A DNA stretch of 64,000 nucleotides from Takakia lepidozioides (GCA_030704615.1 CM060733.1:44578001-44642000); one strand, 5' to 3'; positions 23,034 to 36,326 are shown, counted from the first letter of the stretch. The notes: generated by a model not told the origin, from the sequence alone. Numbers and translations: made by a program.

Positions 23034-26000
23034 TCAGAGGTCAAAACTGACAGAGTGATAGCTAAACGCAACTTTGTGCAAATTGTAGTGTGTACTGTTG
23101 AAGGCTCGGCATTGTTCAGCAACACTCGTCTGGAGACCGTCAGGCCCACAAACCAATACCCCCACATTTGTACCTGCCACCTGTCGCTTTGCGCACATCT
23201 CAAATAGCTCTGTGACACCAACAAACATGCATTAGATGGTATTGAGAAAGACTCTGCCATCAGCTAGCAACCTATTGGATTTCTTCGCAAAAGACGCTTC
23301 AAAAAGCATAGCTAACATAAACTGGATCTGGACAATGGTTTTGTGCACATGAACTAGAATCAACCTGGAAATCACCCAAGAATTTTGTGTTCGTGTGAGA
23401 GAGTCAGGAAGAGAGAGAGAGAGAGAACCTTTCATGTTGGGCCTATACCCAAAGTGTGTGTTAGCTGGATGCACCAATCTATCATTGACACCACTCTCAT
23501 TGGCAAGCATATTTCCATCATCTTCCACATTCAAGAGCAGTGGAGCAGTCTTCGATCCATCCACCTTAGAGCCCACATCATTTCTGTTCCTTCCCCTGCT
23601 AGATTGGTCCCAAGCCTTCCACAATGCAATTGCAATGCCCCCAAAAAGCACGACACCTAATACCATGCTTACTACAACTAGGACACCCCTCACCCACCAC
23701 GGAACCACCACATAGGTATTGTGGTCACGAGGTTCCAAATAATAATGTCCTATGAAACATGTAACAATAATGTATCCGAGTATTGAGGCACCCAGACACA
23801 TGCTGACCCACAAATTACTTCCTGAGCCGACTACAACAGATATTGGCTTCTTTGACGCCTCTACGTCGTACAGAGAGGAAAGGATGGGGGAACTCTTGAA
23901 AGTGTCAAGATGTTGAGGCTCACTTTGCAAACTGGGCTCCAGTTCTTGAGTAACGAATACATGCACATTCAGACAAAGCTTCAGATCATAACCAGGACAA
24001 ATTGATGAGGGAGAAACCAGGTCAAGGAGGTGAAGTTCTTGGGACGTTTTGACAGCCCAGATTAAATTTATGTCATTTGGAAGAGAGGCCTCCTGCCTTT
24101 GGTACCGTTGGAGCAGGTCGCGAAGGATGGCCACAAAAGGCGACACGCCAATGCCTCCTGCTACTAGCATCAGGACTTCATACCTGCCCACATCACCCGA
24201 TGTGCCTGTCACCAATCCACACCTGCAGCTCTCCATAATTCACCTAAGCTACGTCTCCTAGTTTTGAGGACAGTCATCCTAGACCTCAGGGATTGACTGC
24301 TGTATCGAAGTCAATGCATTGAAGTGCAAGAATGTACATATCCAGCATCTACAGATGGTGATGATTAAGAGTACCTGACAAGAAACTCACACAGTTAACA
24401 ATGTCAAACTTGTAAAGCACCACATGTAATGCTCTATACCACTCTCAGCCTGCTAGTGTAAGCATATCTGCATAACTTAGGATTTAAATCTATAGTCAAA
24501 AAACTGCAAGCCTCCAGATATATCCGTAAAGACTACATCTTAAGCTCATTTGTCAATATGCCAGAAAGGCGAAAAACTCACTCAAAGAAGTAGTTGGATT
24601 CATGACCATAGGGACCCTCCACAGCCATCTGCAGAGCAAAGGGGCAGGGTGCTGGTTTCACTGCAGCAGTTACTGCATGTTTCAGCTTGTCACTCCATTC
24701 CCCAAGAGGTTTCACCAGCAACTTCAGTTGGTCATCGCCATCATAAGGGCTGGAGGACACACTGAAGGGATGCCACTGCAGTGATGAAATTCCCGGGACA
24801 TTAAGGAAAACAAAGCTCAAGGCATGATACTTCATACCTGAAACAATGAGAAACCAGCCTCAGTTCATTTTTCTCATCATTTTTCAGTCATCAATCAAGG
24901 ACATCCTGTGATGTTGCTTCTGTGTGAACAGAAGTCAAGTAGCACTCACAAAACACTTCAAACAGGTAATTAACACATAGCCATGCCAAACCAGCACAGG
25001 TCCTCTTAAAGTCCTACTGTGACTGCTTGATATTAGTGCATTGTCAGTAGTTGACACATTGATAGCACAGGGATAGCACATAGGGTTTACAGTTATCAGT
25101 AGGAATGCATGGTAGAACTCTGTTATGTGTGGGTGTGGGTGGGAAAGGCAGGTGGAGTAACAACACTTTATTTCCAATTGCCTTGAGGCTATAGCCCCAC
25201 CCCTTGGTTTTAGTGGAGCAGAAAGAGCGGGAAGAGAGAGGAAGGGCCAGAGAAGGCCCGTGGATTCCCTTTTCTGAGCTCATTTAACCTACTGTACAGT
25301 TGACAACCAACTCTTGGTTGGAGAGAGAGAGATAGAGAGAGAGAGATTGACTCATAAGACGTTGTTTGCCGTAGCCTTGTGGCCATTGACCCCGCGCCCA
25401 GTTTGAGCGGGAACAAAAGGCGGTCCTGTTTCCAAGATATAGAGTCGATTAACTTAGGATATCTGGTGTTGGGCATATGTTGCAGCTGACCCCACCATCT
25501 GACCTTGAATTCATCTCGTCGGGAGCTTAAGGACGGAATGCCAAACTCACCCCGATCAGCCACATTGGCTGTTTTGGGAGCATGCTGACATACACTCCTT
25601 AAGCACCCCCACTTGAATGGATTCTAGAGACTTAGCCTGGTTGGAGTTATCAACCCATACAGCAGATCCGTACTCCAAGGCAGGTCTAATAACGCGACAA
25701 AGCATGGTTTTCTTAACCTCAGAGTTGACCCCTCTGCAGTGGAAAAATTTAGTGAGCCCCAGAGCTTTGCCCTTGCCAGTTTGAACAACTTTCCGGATAT
25801 GTGCATCCCAATTACAATTGGAGGAAAACTCAACGCCCAGGTAAGTGTAGGAAGGGAGGACCGGGATCTCTTGGCTACCCCACTGCCACTTAAGATCACT
25901 TCCTCCCTCTCCTCTTTCGTTGAATGCTACCACTGCACATTTGCTGACATTAGCCTCTAGCCCCCAAAGATCAAAGTATCTCTTTGCGCAATCAATCAAC

Positions 26001-29000
26001 TACTGGAGATTGGTTGGAGTCTCCCCTATGCCTGCGAAGTCATCCGCAAACCTAAGGGCTGGTATGGTGGTATCACCCACCCTTAACCCAAATCCCCCAC
26101 TTTCCACATCCTCGAGGAGTTGATTGATGACAACATTGAAGAGCAGAGGGGAGAGAGCATAGCTAACCTTGGTCTATGTCAAAGAAGTTGGACTTCTGTC
26201 CGTTAACAGTGACACAGCTTTTGGTGTGAGCATACAAGTTGTGGACAACTCTCCACATCTTTCCCTTGATCCCACAAGACCAGAGGCGGAACCATAGTCC
26301 ATCTCTCCACACTGTGTCATAAGCCTTTTTGACATCCAGGAAAAAAACATAAGTGGGTTTCCCTTCTTTTTTCCTTCCCTGGATAATCTGGCTTAGAGTG
26401 AAGATATGATCCACACAGCCCCTGTTTCGCCGAAAGCCAGCTTGGCCTTCGTGGAAACAACCTCTAGACTCCAGATCAACCTCGAGACGAGTACTTATAA
26501 CTCTGCAGAATGTCTTGCCAACAGCATTGAGGAGCGTGATGCCACGGTAGTTCCCCGGTTCTTCTCTGTCACCCTTCTTGTATAGATTGACAATGACCCC
26601 CTGTCGCCAGCGAAAGGGGATCATTTCAGTCTTCCAGATAAGGTTAAAGAGGAGAACTAGGGCCTCTATCATGGGATCGCCACCGTGCTTGATAAGCTCG
26701 TTGACAATACCATCAGGTCCACCAGCTTTATATCCATTTAAATGTTCAATTGCTTCCACAATCTCAGAAGAACTAATGGGAGCGTTATAAGCCATTGAAA
26801 TATACTCCAGTTCATCAGGGCTGTTTTGAATCATAGGAACAGTTTGTCCAACAATGTCCCTCCATTCAGCAGAAGACCCCTCACTGTTAGACCTAGAAGT
26901 TCTGCCAAGGATACTGTAGTGATTTTCAAAGGTTTTGACAATGTCAACCGATGAGGTCACCACTGCACCTTTAGTAGTCTTCAGCGCTTGTACTTGCTGA
27001 CCGTTTTTAGGCTTATACAAACGTTGAAGGGCCAACCAGAATTTCTTGTCATTACCACCATGGTGGTTTGAGTTTATTTCACTGTATAACTTGTCCCAGT
27101 ATAATTTCTTCTGAGACCTAACAAGCTGATTGATATCTTTACGGAGCTGGTAGTACCTCGCCCACAATTCTCTGTTGGTTTTCAAATTGCAGCACTCTTT
27201 ATAGAGAGAGAGAGAGAGAGAGAGCAGCCAAGACTGAGGCAGGAATAGAATCTTTCTCACTTGTTGGCTTGGCCAGTGCCAGTTCATAAGTGCCACATGG
27301 TAACAACTTGGCAGACAGTACACCAACAGAACTCCTCGACTGGCAGAACCGGAGGAAGCGATCAAACATGAAGAGAAAAATTCCGCTGAAAGCCAAAGAA
27401 AAGATGAAGTCCCCCACGTGTAGCGCCATGAATATCACAAACACAATGTACAGCTGGTGTGTGTAGAAGAAAAGCTCAAAGAATCGTTGGCGCACCCATC
27501 CAAGTGAGGTTATCCACATAGCAAGCCCTGCGAGCAATGCAATGACTCCTGGCAGGTTTGCTATCCCATGCACTTTCCAGGCCAGTAGCTGCAAACCATA
27601 CAGGTATGTGTGCGAGTGCATGTTAGTGAGAGTTGAGCAAAAATTTGTGCAGAAGAGAGAGAGAAGAATGAAGCTACAGATGGCGTAGCTAAGAGCCCCA
27701 CTTCATTTTGGTGCAGAACATTGAAATGCACACTTCCTTCAGTGATGGCACACACAGACACCACACATGCCTGCGACAAGGGTGCCCATGGGGTGGCCTC
27801 AGCCCAGGACCACTTACACCTTTCGATCTACACTTTTCAAGGAGAAGAGTACCTAGGGTCAGCTATACTTACTTTTTGTATGAGCTGACCTTGAGCATAC
27901 CAAGAAATGCTGTAGGCAAGGCCGTGTGAAGTGAAGATGGCCATCGTGAAGTGGCCCAGCCATACATGGTACTTGACAGCATGTTCAAAGGGGATATCAA
28001 TGGCACGGAGAAGCACGGAGCCACGTGACACAGGGAGGAAGAGCAGGTTCAAGCAAATAATGCCCACAAAGCCAAGGCGCAGCCCCAGATGCTTGAGCTT
28101 TGCAATCCACCTGGTAGGCATCGCCAATGTGCATATATAACACAGATTTATATCTAACCAAACATGAAACACACACAATCTTTCCTATTATCTAGAACTC
28201 ACAACAGAACTATTAACTAGCTGCCATCCCTAAACTCATAACACCAACATTGGCTGGCTGCAGAGCCTCCAGACTTTCCATTTTTTGAAGTAAGGTGGTC
28301 TAATTGTGCAACAGTTCGCATACGGAACTGTGATCACCCTAGGTACTTCTGCTCAAATATGCCAAAGAGTTACATAGCAATAATCTCTATTGGTTTTAAA
28401 CCTGCTAATTAGAATGCAGTCCAGACTTACGTTGCTATGTATGGTTTCTTCTCGCCGTGGTCAATTGCACTGAAGTCCCGGATAATGTAATTGGCCATTA
28501 TCCAAGTGAAAATTGCCAAGAATACCACAATCCAAAGCAGCTCAGCAGCTGACACAACCCCTAGTAGGCCCCGTACCACCACTGGATGATTTTGCAAGCT
28601 TGCTCTCGGACCCATTTTTCGCTTGCCCCCTCTGCATAGTAAAGATATTTCAGTTGAGGGAATCGCGAGTTCAAATGAATGAAGTGGCATTGAATGGACA
28701 TCTTTTAGTCTTGTACAGTCTCATGGGGTTTGATGCAAACATCTCTTTTCTTCCTACACTATCTAACCCAGAGATTGACAAACATATGCAGGCCAGCATG
28801 CCTCATGGCACAGCACAGGTTCCTTAGAGCCATGCCCACACCTGGGGGGTAATCTACATCCAGGTGCACATAATACTTTTAACTATGATGCTGGATGTTT
28901 TTGATGTTGCACAAGACTAGCCTTAAATAGTTTTCAAGGTGAATGATCTCTTTCATCAAGTACAAGCAATGAATCATGCCCATCTCTTAGGAAAGATTCC

Positions 29001-30232
29001 AGACAATCTGAGTGAGTTTGCCAGCAGTGAAATAAGAAGGTTTCAGCGCCGGGGCATTACAGACGATCTCTTCTTGAGGAGATTTCGAGAGAGATGAAGC
29101 CCAGAACCACAAGGATGAAGATGGGAGAGCCCAGCAGCAAAATCATCGAGCCTGTACAAGCCCACCCATCACTTATAACGAAATTGTCTTACAGAGTCCC
29201 CCACAGCCCCCATTGCTGCTACCTCACAAGTTCTTAGTTGGGTTGTTCATTTCTAGGTACAAATACATAAACCACAGAGAATTCCGTCCCTCCATAAGAC
29301 TACAAGTCAAGGCGAGCTTCTATATCAATTAATGATCAAGACTTTCATAATTTAAAAAGTTGAAGACCACCCCCCCCCTGGCATGACAGGCTTACTCCAG
29401 TAGACAACTAGCATTTCGATAAAGGGCCGAGGTTTTCATAAGGGAAATTGTGGAGGGAAGCCTGACATCATTATGATGTGGGTCCCATAAGACAAGCGGA
29501 CCCATGTCTAAATCTGCAGACAGCCGTGAAACCGTTTGCGAGATCTGTAGACTAGTGGCCACCAGTACAGCTAGCTCCAGGATCATTTCTGTCAGCGAGC
29601 CAAAGGTGCTATGCCTAACTTCAAGATCGCTTTTATAAGCCCACTAGCATCAGCGAGGTGTAAGGCATTGCTCGCATTATGGAAGACTTTTGATTACTGA
29701 ATCAACAGAAGAATTCCTGTACTGGTCTCCAAGGAGCACAGCTCGTATCAACATGCTGTTTATCACCAGCTCTTTGACCCAGATCTTGACTGAAGACACC
29801 ACGCTGCGGCAACCCGAAAATCAATAGTGTAATGACACTTACACCTCTCTTAACTTAGTTCCTTGCATATTGTGAGCAACAAATTCTTATCGACTCTCAA
29901 TTTTATTTGCTGATGTGAAGGCAATAAATAGAATTTTCCAAGATCTCTGGAACGTCTAAATTCCCAGAATGACGAACTCGAATGATAAGAGATGAAGATT
30001 TACCAGTGTATCCAAAACTTGCGGTTTTGGTGAGCACTCGCCAGTTCTCTGCAAATCGCTGCATGGAGGGTGTGGGAAATGCGGCTACGACTGCAATCCA
30101 GGATACAAACATCGCGACCATCATCACCCACACTACCCATCCTCCTGCAGCCAACGCGAGGGCTGATGTTTTCTTTCCTCCTTCCTTTGAAAACGACTGT
30201 CCTGCCAAATTGGCCTCATCGGATAACACCAT
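23034..30232 (-). CDS. FRO: Ferric reductase oxidase (FRO family), complete 8-exon gene
   Basis: FRO proteins are membrane flavocytochromes that pass electrons from NAD(P)H through FAD and two hemes to Fe(III) or Cu(II). Minus-strand exons are 30232-30004, 29151-29065, 28629-28431, 28110-27873, 27588-27261, 24837-24582, 24183-23429 and 23209-23034, totalling 755 aa. Membrane segments begin with [19 protein letters not shown]. Heme-ligand histidines are in [19 protein letters not shown] and [20 protein letters not shown]. The FAD-site HPFS is at 383-386, GPYG follows in exon 6, and the nucleotide-binding [10 protein letters not shown] is at 453-462. VCGPDGLQ lies near 717-724, and the protein ends in SFDL like other FROs. 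The ATG at 30232 follows an in-frame upstream stop. Two choices are less sure: the exon 2/3 junction (acceptor after CAGAG), and an exon 7 acceptor 39 nt upstream (24222) that would add 13 residues. Intron 5 holds a LINE. Confidence 0.92.
25170..27225 (-). mobile_element. 5'-truncated LINE (non-LTR retrotransposon) in FRO intron 5
   Basis: On the minus strand an open frame (27180-26163) encodes reverse transcriptase blocks [52 protein letters not shown] and [18 protein letters not shown]. After a frameshift and a stop, the polymerase box FADDF appears near 26045, and the frame 25999-25556 carries the thumb region ([17 protein letters not shown]...). No endonuclease domain precedes the RT, so the copy is 5' truncated. 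(CT)n runs (minus-strand sense) flank both sides, at about 25321-25350 and 27199-27222. The element has the same orientation as the FRO gene. It is inactive. The clade is not assigned. Confidence 0.88.
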
Positions 30233-31147
30233 CGGGATGGTAACCACCACGGCTAGCGCAAAGAAAGAGCGCACACCCCGATTACCGATTCACATTCCCA
30301 ACAGCACAGCAAAATGTGAGAACATCAGACTTTTCCAAACCCAAGTGGACGGATGCAGCAGCACCCATCTTGTGCTCTCTGCGCTCTTGCGGAGTAAGCA
30401 CAACCTGCAGTTACGATGCAGAATATGGAGAAAGCACATCCAAAAACGAATGTCCCGGCCACGAAAGAATGCATTAGTTCCACTGGAAGGTGCCGCGTGG
30501 TCTGCGGTTCCACGCTGGAGGCTGCGCGTTGACACAATACGCTCCCCACACTTCTGCCTCCTCCATCCTCACCTTGCTGCGTGCTTCTCGTGGTACTTAC
30601 TCTGAAGTGCCCGAGGTGTTCACACCCTTTTGTTTGTCTCCACATCTCAAATGTGCCATGTTGGCACGGCATTTGAGAGCCTCGATACTGTGCATCCGTT
30701 GATCGATGTGGCGCATCCAGGTCCTACGTTGGTGCACGCATCCACACACACTGTGTATGCGATGCAGTTCAGGACACTTCTCGCATTCGTTGGAAAGTAC
30801 CCGAGTGTGCGGCTGCCCTCGCTTTCCTCCCGTCCTCGCACTCCCAATCATCTTCTCTACTGGATCTTTGCCTGTCCCGACAAGCGGGACGGAAGCACCC
30901 AAATGACCCAATTGCTTGCGAGAGACAGAGAGATCCCGTTGGAAGGGCCCACCTCCGCTTTTCACAGTCCTACGTACCTGGTCACTCTCAACACAAGAAA
31001 GGGCCCCAACGTCCCGAGCGACAACGGACATTCCTTCCTTTCCTACCCCCGAACGTCACGTGATGGCATCAGCACTAAGTTTTCTTTTATGGTATTGTTG
31101 GCTCTCTTGTAGAGAGACTTTGCGGAGACATGCAAGTAAAGGGAGAG
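30233..31147. promoter_or_regulatory. Upstream region of the FRO gene
   Basis: This is the expected place of the FRO 5' UTR and promoter. Overlapping open frames on both strands (for example 30630-31112 plus, 30597-31031 minus) show no domain and are not called. I find no promoter motif that I can defend. Confidence 0.3.
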
Positions 31148-31209
31148 TGACGACTTATGAGAACAATGTCTTTTTTGTTGGAAATATATTTCATTCAAAA
31201 AATAATAGG
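31148..31209 (+). repeat. Dispersed 63-bp repeat tail, copy 2, ending at the inverted-repeat boundary
   Basis: This is the near-identical partner of 19334-19396 (reverse complement). The homology ends at AATAATAGG, exactly where the left arm of the large inverted repeat begins (31210). Confidence 0.7.
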
Positions 31210-31559
31210 AACAATGTAGCCTTGTGGAAAAAAAAAAGTATTGAAACAACCCACGCTAAATCCTCCCGCATTGCCTACAGCAGTTAAAAGGTGTTTGTTT
31301 ACCTTCCACAGGAAAGGCAGTAACGATTCAGGACGAAGTTACACCATAAGTCACTAGGTTGTACTAAGCAAATCTTAAGAAATATGTTGGTTTTAGACTT
31401 GTTAATCTTTTTGAGTATAACTTTCCACCACAATATATATTTCAACTTTCAAAATAAAGCAAAGTATAGTTTGTTCAATATCCATTGAATTTACAGAGCC
31501 TACCGCCTGGCTGTTGAGTATTTTTCTGTTAGAGGTGGATGAAGTGCCCAATGCCATGC

Positions 31560-32706
31560 CATTTTCTACCCATTATAATCACTCTTGGACAAGTACGTAG
31601 GACATGAGTTTAAACAACCCATGATTTGTTTGATCTGTATGAAGACCACGTTTACTTCACCTTGGGGGACATTTGCCTACACATGGATGCCCTTTGGTTT
31701 GTGCAACGCACCCCTGACATTTCAAAGGATCATGACATATGCCTTCTCAGACATCATAAGGAGGAATCATCTTTTTAGATGATTTTTGTTGCAATGGAGA
31801 TGTGAAGGATCACGTTGCAGCACGACAGGAGTGCTTCACCCGGTGCAAAGAAAACGGGATCTCTCTCAACCCAATGAAGTGCGTGTTTGCAGTCACACAT
31901 GGACTGCTACTAGGGCACATAGTGTCCAAAGATGACGTGGTGACAGGCCTAGCAAAGGTGAGCGTCATAGTCAAACTTCCCGCACCAGAGACATCTTCTA
32001 AAGTGAAAGGGTTCCTTGGCCACACAGGGTGGGATAGGAAATTTATGGACAAGTATGCAGTAGAGGCCTTACCTCTGACTCGATTGTTGAAGAAGGACCA
32101 AGTATTTTCCTGGGACACCGGATGTCAGGGAGTCTTTTGAAATGCTCAAGCAACGTTTGGTGTCTGCCCCATTATTGGCGGCTCCGGATTGGAACAGGCC
32201 TTTTCATGTGAGCGGGATTGGGACATTAAGTTGATCTCGACCTTGTGGGCATAACGCACGACCCATAACGTAACTACTCGACATACCCCCTTTTCATTGG
32301 TTTATGGGGTAGAGTCCATTATACCAATCGAGACAGAAATTCCATCGTTACGACTGGCCATCACCGAATGACTGGCGACATCCGAGTCATTAAAGAAACG
32401 ACTTAAGATATTGGAGGGACTGGATGAACTCCGGCAGGCGGCAACACATCACATTAAGACAATGCAACGACAAAGGAAAGTTCGCTTCGATTTTAAGCAC
32501 AAAAAGAGAATCTTTGATCCAGGAGATCTGGTATTATTATTCGACAGTCGGAATGAGGAGTTCAAAACCAAGTTTGACTCATATTGGATGGGACCATACT
32601 TAGTCAAGACGGTCTTTGACAACGGCTCATTACAATTGGAGACACTGAGGGGAGTGGAGTTCCCCAACCTGGTAAACGGTGCCCGGTGTAAGCACTACTA
32701 CATGTA
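31560..32706 (+). pseudogene. Ty3/gypsy pol fragment, internally deleted (left arm)
   Basis: Reverse transcriptase pieces (WGTFAYTWMPFGLCNAPLTF, then the FLDD-type site region and GHIVSK) run to about 32120. They then jump directly to the integrase C-terminal part (VYGVESIIPIE, then FDSYWMGPYLV of the GPY/F module, ending at 32703). RNase H and the integrase catalytic core are missing. Stops and frame changes abound. The same deletion junction (near 32190-32215) is present in the right arm. Confidence 0.85.
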
Positions 32707-32782
32707 AGTTCCATTAATCAATGAATTTTCCCCCATTAAGGGAGAGATCTTTAGGATTTCGTCCCAGTTTGTCGGAAGGAAA

Positions 32783-33479
32783 TGTTGGTGTTTCCTATCC
32801 ATTGACTCATTGGTTATTGGAGCTTCATAATGAGGTGGAGTGCGGGGCAATTAAGTTGCAATAATCCAATGAAACTTCTCCACTGGGAAGAAGTCAGTAG
32901 GGCTCTTACCTAATTAGGTTATTGAACACCCTTTCTTGGAGTTCCAAGGATAGATATTGGGATGCGGGACAACGCAGTTGTTTTAAAGAGATGATTTGTT
33001 CTCTAGTATGAATTTTTGGGTAGATATTGGAATCCACAAGGACAGACCTTGGGATGCGGGGCACATAGAATGTCGTAATCTAACCCACGTTGTAAAATTA
33101 GAATTTGTTTGATATGACATAAGCTATGAAAGCTATGACCATCCAATTGTCAAGTAGAAGACTTCATACATCTTCGTTACTAATCACGTGTTGTGAGTTT
33201 CTTTTCTTTCTTCACCAAATGAAGAACCACAGGTGCAGGAATGGGAACAATGGGATGACTAATATATACACTCTTGTTCAATGCACATTGTTGATCATCA
33301 TTTGTCTTTATCACAGAATATATTTGTGTTTGCTCAAGCATATATCGAAAAAAAAAAAATGCTTGTTGTATCAAGCATTTTGCAATATATTGATGATCCC
33401 TGCATGGAGCACTGCGACTTCCCGCACGGGGATTCTAACCTTAAAACTTCTGTCATTTTCACCTTACCCCGCTGTAACA
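32783..33479 (+). repeat. Gypsy 3' LTR (left arm), 697 bp
   Basis: The LTR begins TGTTGGTGTTTCC and ends GCTGTAACA, giving TGTT...AACA termini. It is preceded by the purine tract GGAAGGAAA and lies 77 bp after the integrase end. The copy in the right arm has the same 697-bp length. No matching 5' LTR is present in the arm. Confidence 0.75.
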
Positions 33480-35780
33480 TTCCTCATAAAGAGAAAAAAA
33501 CCAGAAGCAGTGAGGGGGTAAAGGGTGAGTTGTAGAGCAGTGGTTGCTGCCCCCCTCACATGAGTGAAGGGGGTCAGGCGCAGGAAAACCCAGAAAGGCC
33601 TATGACCTCTTTTCAGTAGATAGAATGATACGTTATTTCCAGAGTATGGTCCTCTGAGGTTCAAAAAGGATCCAATCATTTCAAGGTCAAAAATATGAGC
33701 TCTGCGAAATCCATGAGACGTCCCTGCGAGTCATAAACATAGTTAGACTGTAGTTAGAATTGGTGCGTTTACTTTATAGGTAGGGTCCTCGGGTATCCAA
33801 TCTTTTCTATTGACACGGGAGCCACTGATTATGACTCCCAGAAGCATCATGTTTATGAGCTTTTTTAAACCCTTCCAGATTTGAGTTGAGGTCGTAGTTC
33901 ACATTGAGTATTTTACCATGAGCTTTGCAAATCTAGGAGAGGTCCTTGCAAGTCATGTCAAAGTAGTGTAGAACCAAAGTCCTTCCAAGGCTATTTTAGA
34001 ATAGAATCATCAATTCGCACCGCGCATATCTCTCTTACATCTTGGGGATTCAAACCCAGTCTGGTGGGGGAGAATGGTGGTTTTGAAGTATTTTTTATCT
34101 GGGAACTCCAACTCTCTCCGAAGAGGGTGAGTTGGGTGGTTTTGAAACATTTATTAGTTTTTTCTTTTATTTTCCTTCCACTCTCCCGGAAGACTTGAAC
34201 TCTCTCCGAAGAGGAAGAGCCTAGGAGAAATTATTCTTCATCTTTTTCATGTTACTCAACGGAGTCGTTGACTCCAAGGGATATCACGGATACCGTAGTA
34301 GGGGGATTTTGCGAATCAGAGATCATGGATTCTCTTACACTCGGGACGAGTGTTCCCCATTGGTCGCCATATATGTAGATGCATATATTGGTACAACTTT
34401 CTTTTCAGATCGTTTTTTATCATAAGACAAGCGGTTTCGGCATTGTACTGCCAAAATATGATAGTTTATTAGTTATCTGGAAATCGTTGGTAAAGCACGT
34501 AGGAAATTAGACAGTGTCTGCGACGACCGAAGAGTAGAGCTCTGGCGTCAAGATGACCGTATGAAGCTGCATCGACAGTAGGTTAGGCTGTCAATTCGGT
34601 ACTAGAAATGACAAGGTAATCATGTTCAAACAATACATGACGACTGTTCTAGTCCCAAATTGCGATCTCTCTTTTCTCCCGCCTTTCAAGTCCAGTAAGA
34701 ACACACGGCGAGGAGCTTGGCAATTGGAAGAAGCAACATGTCCAGCGATGAAATATCGCAACAAAGCGAAAGGCTGCATCGAAACGACAGCAGGTCAGGA
34801 CGACTTCAAACGGCGAAGCGTGGACTTGTTAAGCGGTGTGAGACAACTGGAGGGGACTCCGGACAACCTATGATCCAGTGGCAAGGTCAAAGACCCCAGA
34901 GCCACCACTAGGGATTTGATTTCCCAAAATACAACAAAATCTCTATGTAGCGAAATTACGACGAATGGAAATGAGCAACTTTTTACCACCGATGGACCTG
35001 AGAATTTACGGGCTGATACGGGGTATATAATTGTAGTTTGTCACCAAGTTTGGTGACATGGCGACGAAAATGCGGCACTATGGCACCCTATTCCTGCTCT
35101 ACGCTAAACTAGCTTCCGACCTTTGGTTGTCGGTAGAATGAACTATATCTGTAAGATTTTATATCCCGTTTTCATCGTTGTTTTCATTGTCATTTTTCAC
35201 ACGCATGTAATGTAACATCACGTTCTCAATAATAGATCATATAGTTAATATACAATATAAAAAAGAAATACATATATTAAATAGATATATTCACAATATA
35301 TTAAATCTAACCTACAAATCTATCTATGTATATAAATAAATAAATATGTTACTGAAACAATGTACTGCAACTATAACTCGACGTTGTAACCAATATGGCA
35401 GTAATTTGATTTCATTCATAACCTCATGTTCCGGTTCTATCAAAAACTTATAATCAAAGAACCTCCAGTTCTAGGTTTTTCATATATATTTTTATGGAAA
35501 GAACCCTTTGGTTTCGGTTGAAAATAAGAATCTCAAAGAACCGGCGGTTTTCACCTAATAACCGACGGATCTTTTTTGGATTTCAGACAAGTTATTTCAA
35601 AACTATGTAGCCGGTGGTCATGAGCCATTGTCGGTTCTTTGTTTTTATGAAATCTGCGGTTATTTATCCACATAATATTCTTGATAATCGCTGGGGGTTT
35701 GTAATTGAATCAAAGAACCTCCCAACATTAGTGGCTCATATAAATTAGTGGTTCATAGAAATTTTAGATACATTCATTAT
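33480..35780. other. Left-arm DNA of unknown origin
   Basis: No protein family is recognised. A phrase AACTCTCTCCGAAGAGG occurs twice (about 34110 and 34197). AT-rich DNA from 35200 to 35350 is followed by a block with repeated GAACCGG/CCGGTTC-type motifs (35400-35720). All of it is mirrored in the right arm. Confidence 0.5.
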
Positions 35781-35789
35781 ACAACATGT

Positions 35790-36090
35790 CAATGAGCATC
35801 TGCGACCCACAGGGGTCACAAAATAATTGCGACGTTTTGGAGCAATCTGCGACGCCTAGAGGCTAGGGGGTCGCAAGGAGTCGCAGAGGTCACAAAACTT
35901 TGTCATACCGACCCTTAAGCGTCGCAAAAAAAAATAAGGTTTGTTTTTGCAAATCAAGCGTCGCAGATTGGCCCTCGGTGGTTTCGTTGCAATCTGCGAT
36001 GCCTGGGGTGTCGCAGATTGGGCCCAAACGGTTTCATCGCAGACTTTGCAGTCTCCGGGGCGTTGGGCATCGCAGACCCCCTCCAAATGT
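35790..36090 (+). repeat. GCGAC/GTCGC-rich repeat block (left arm)
   Basis: About fifteen occurrences of TCTGCGACGCC-like and GTCGCAGATTGG-like motifs in both orientations are spaced a few tens of bases apart. The block is mirrored at 41640-41985. Related motifs form the hairpin array at 40030-40620. Confidence 0.65.
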
Positions 36091-36168
36091 AGGAGTGAAT
36101 GGAATTGTTCCTTGCATGATTCCTACTACGTCCAAAAAGAATTTCATCCAAAAAAAATAAAAAATGGA

Positions 36169-36326
36169 CACGTTGCCGAAGCAAGCGTAATTTATTGTGT
36201 CACTTGACCCCATAGGACTATTGCCTTCCGGTGGGAAGGTGGACACCGTAATGACTTCCAACAAGTGGATTGAACCCACAACCACTCGTGAGAGGGTATG
36301 TGCCATTACCACTGGGCTACATACTG
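36169..36326 (-). repeat. tRNA-derived SINE, copy 2 (left arm)
   Basis: Minus-strand copy with A box TAGCCCAGTGGTAATGGCAC and B box GGTTCAATCC, ending TTACGCTTGCTTCGGCAAC. It is the mirror partner of 41423-41580. Confidence 0.8.

Noticed and set aside
30597-31112. Overlapping open frames upstream of the FRO gene
   Set aside because: Both strands are open without recognisable protein features; this is the probable promoter region.
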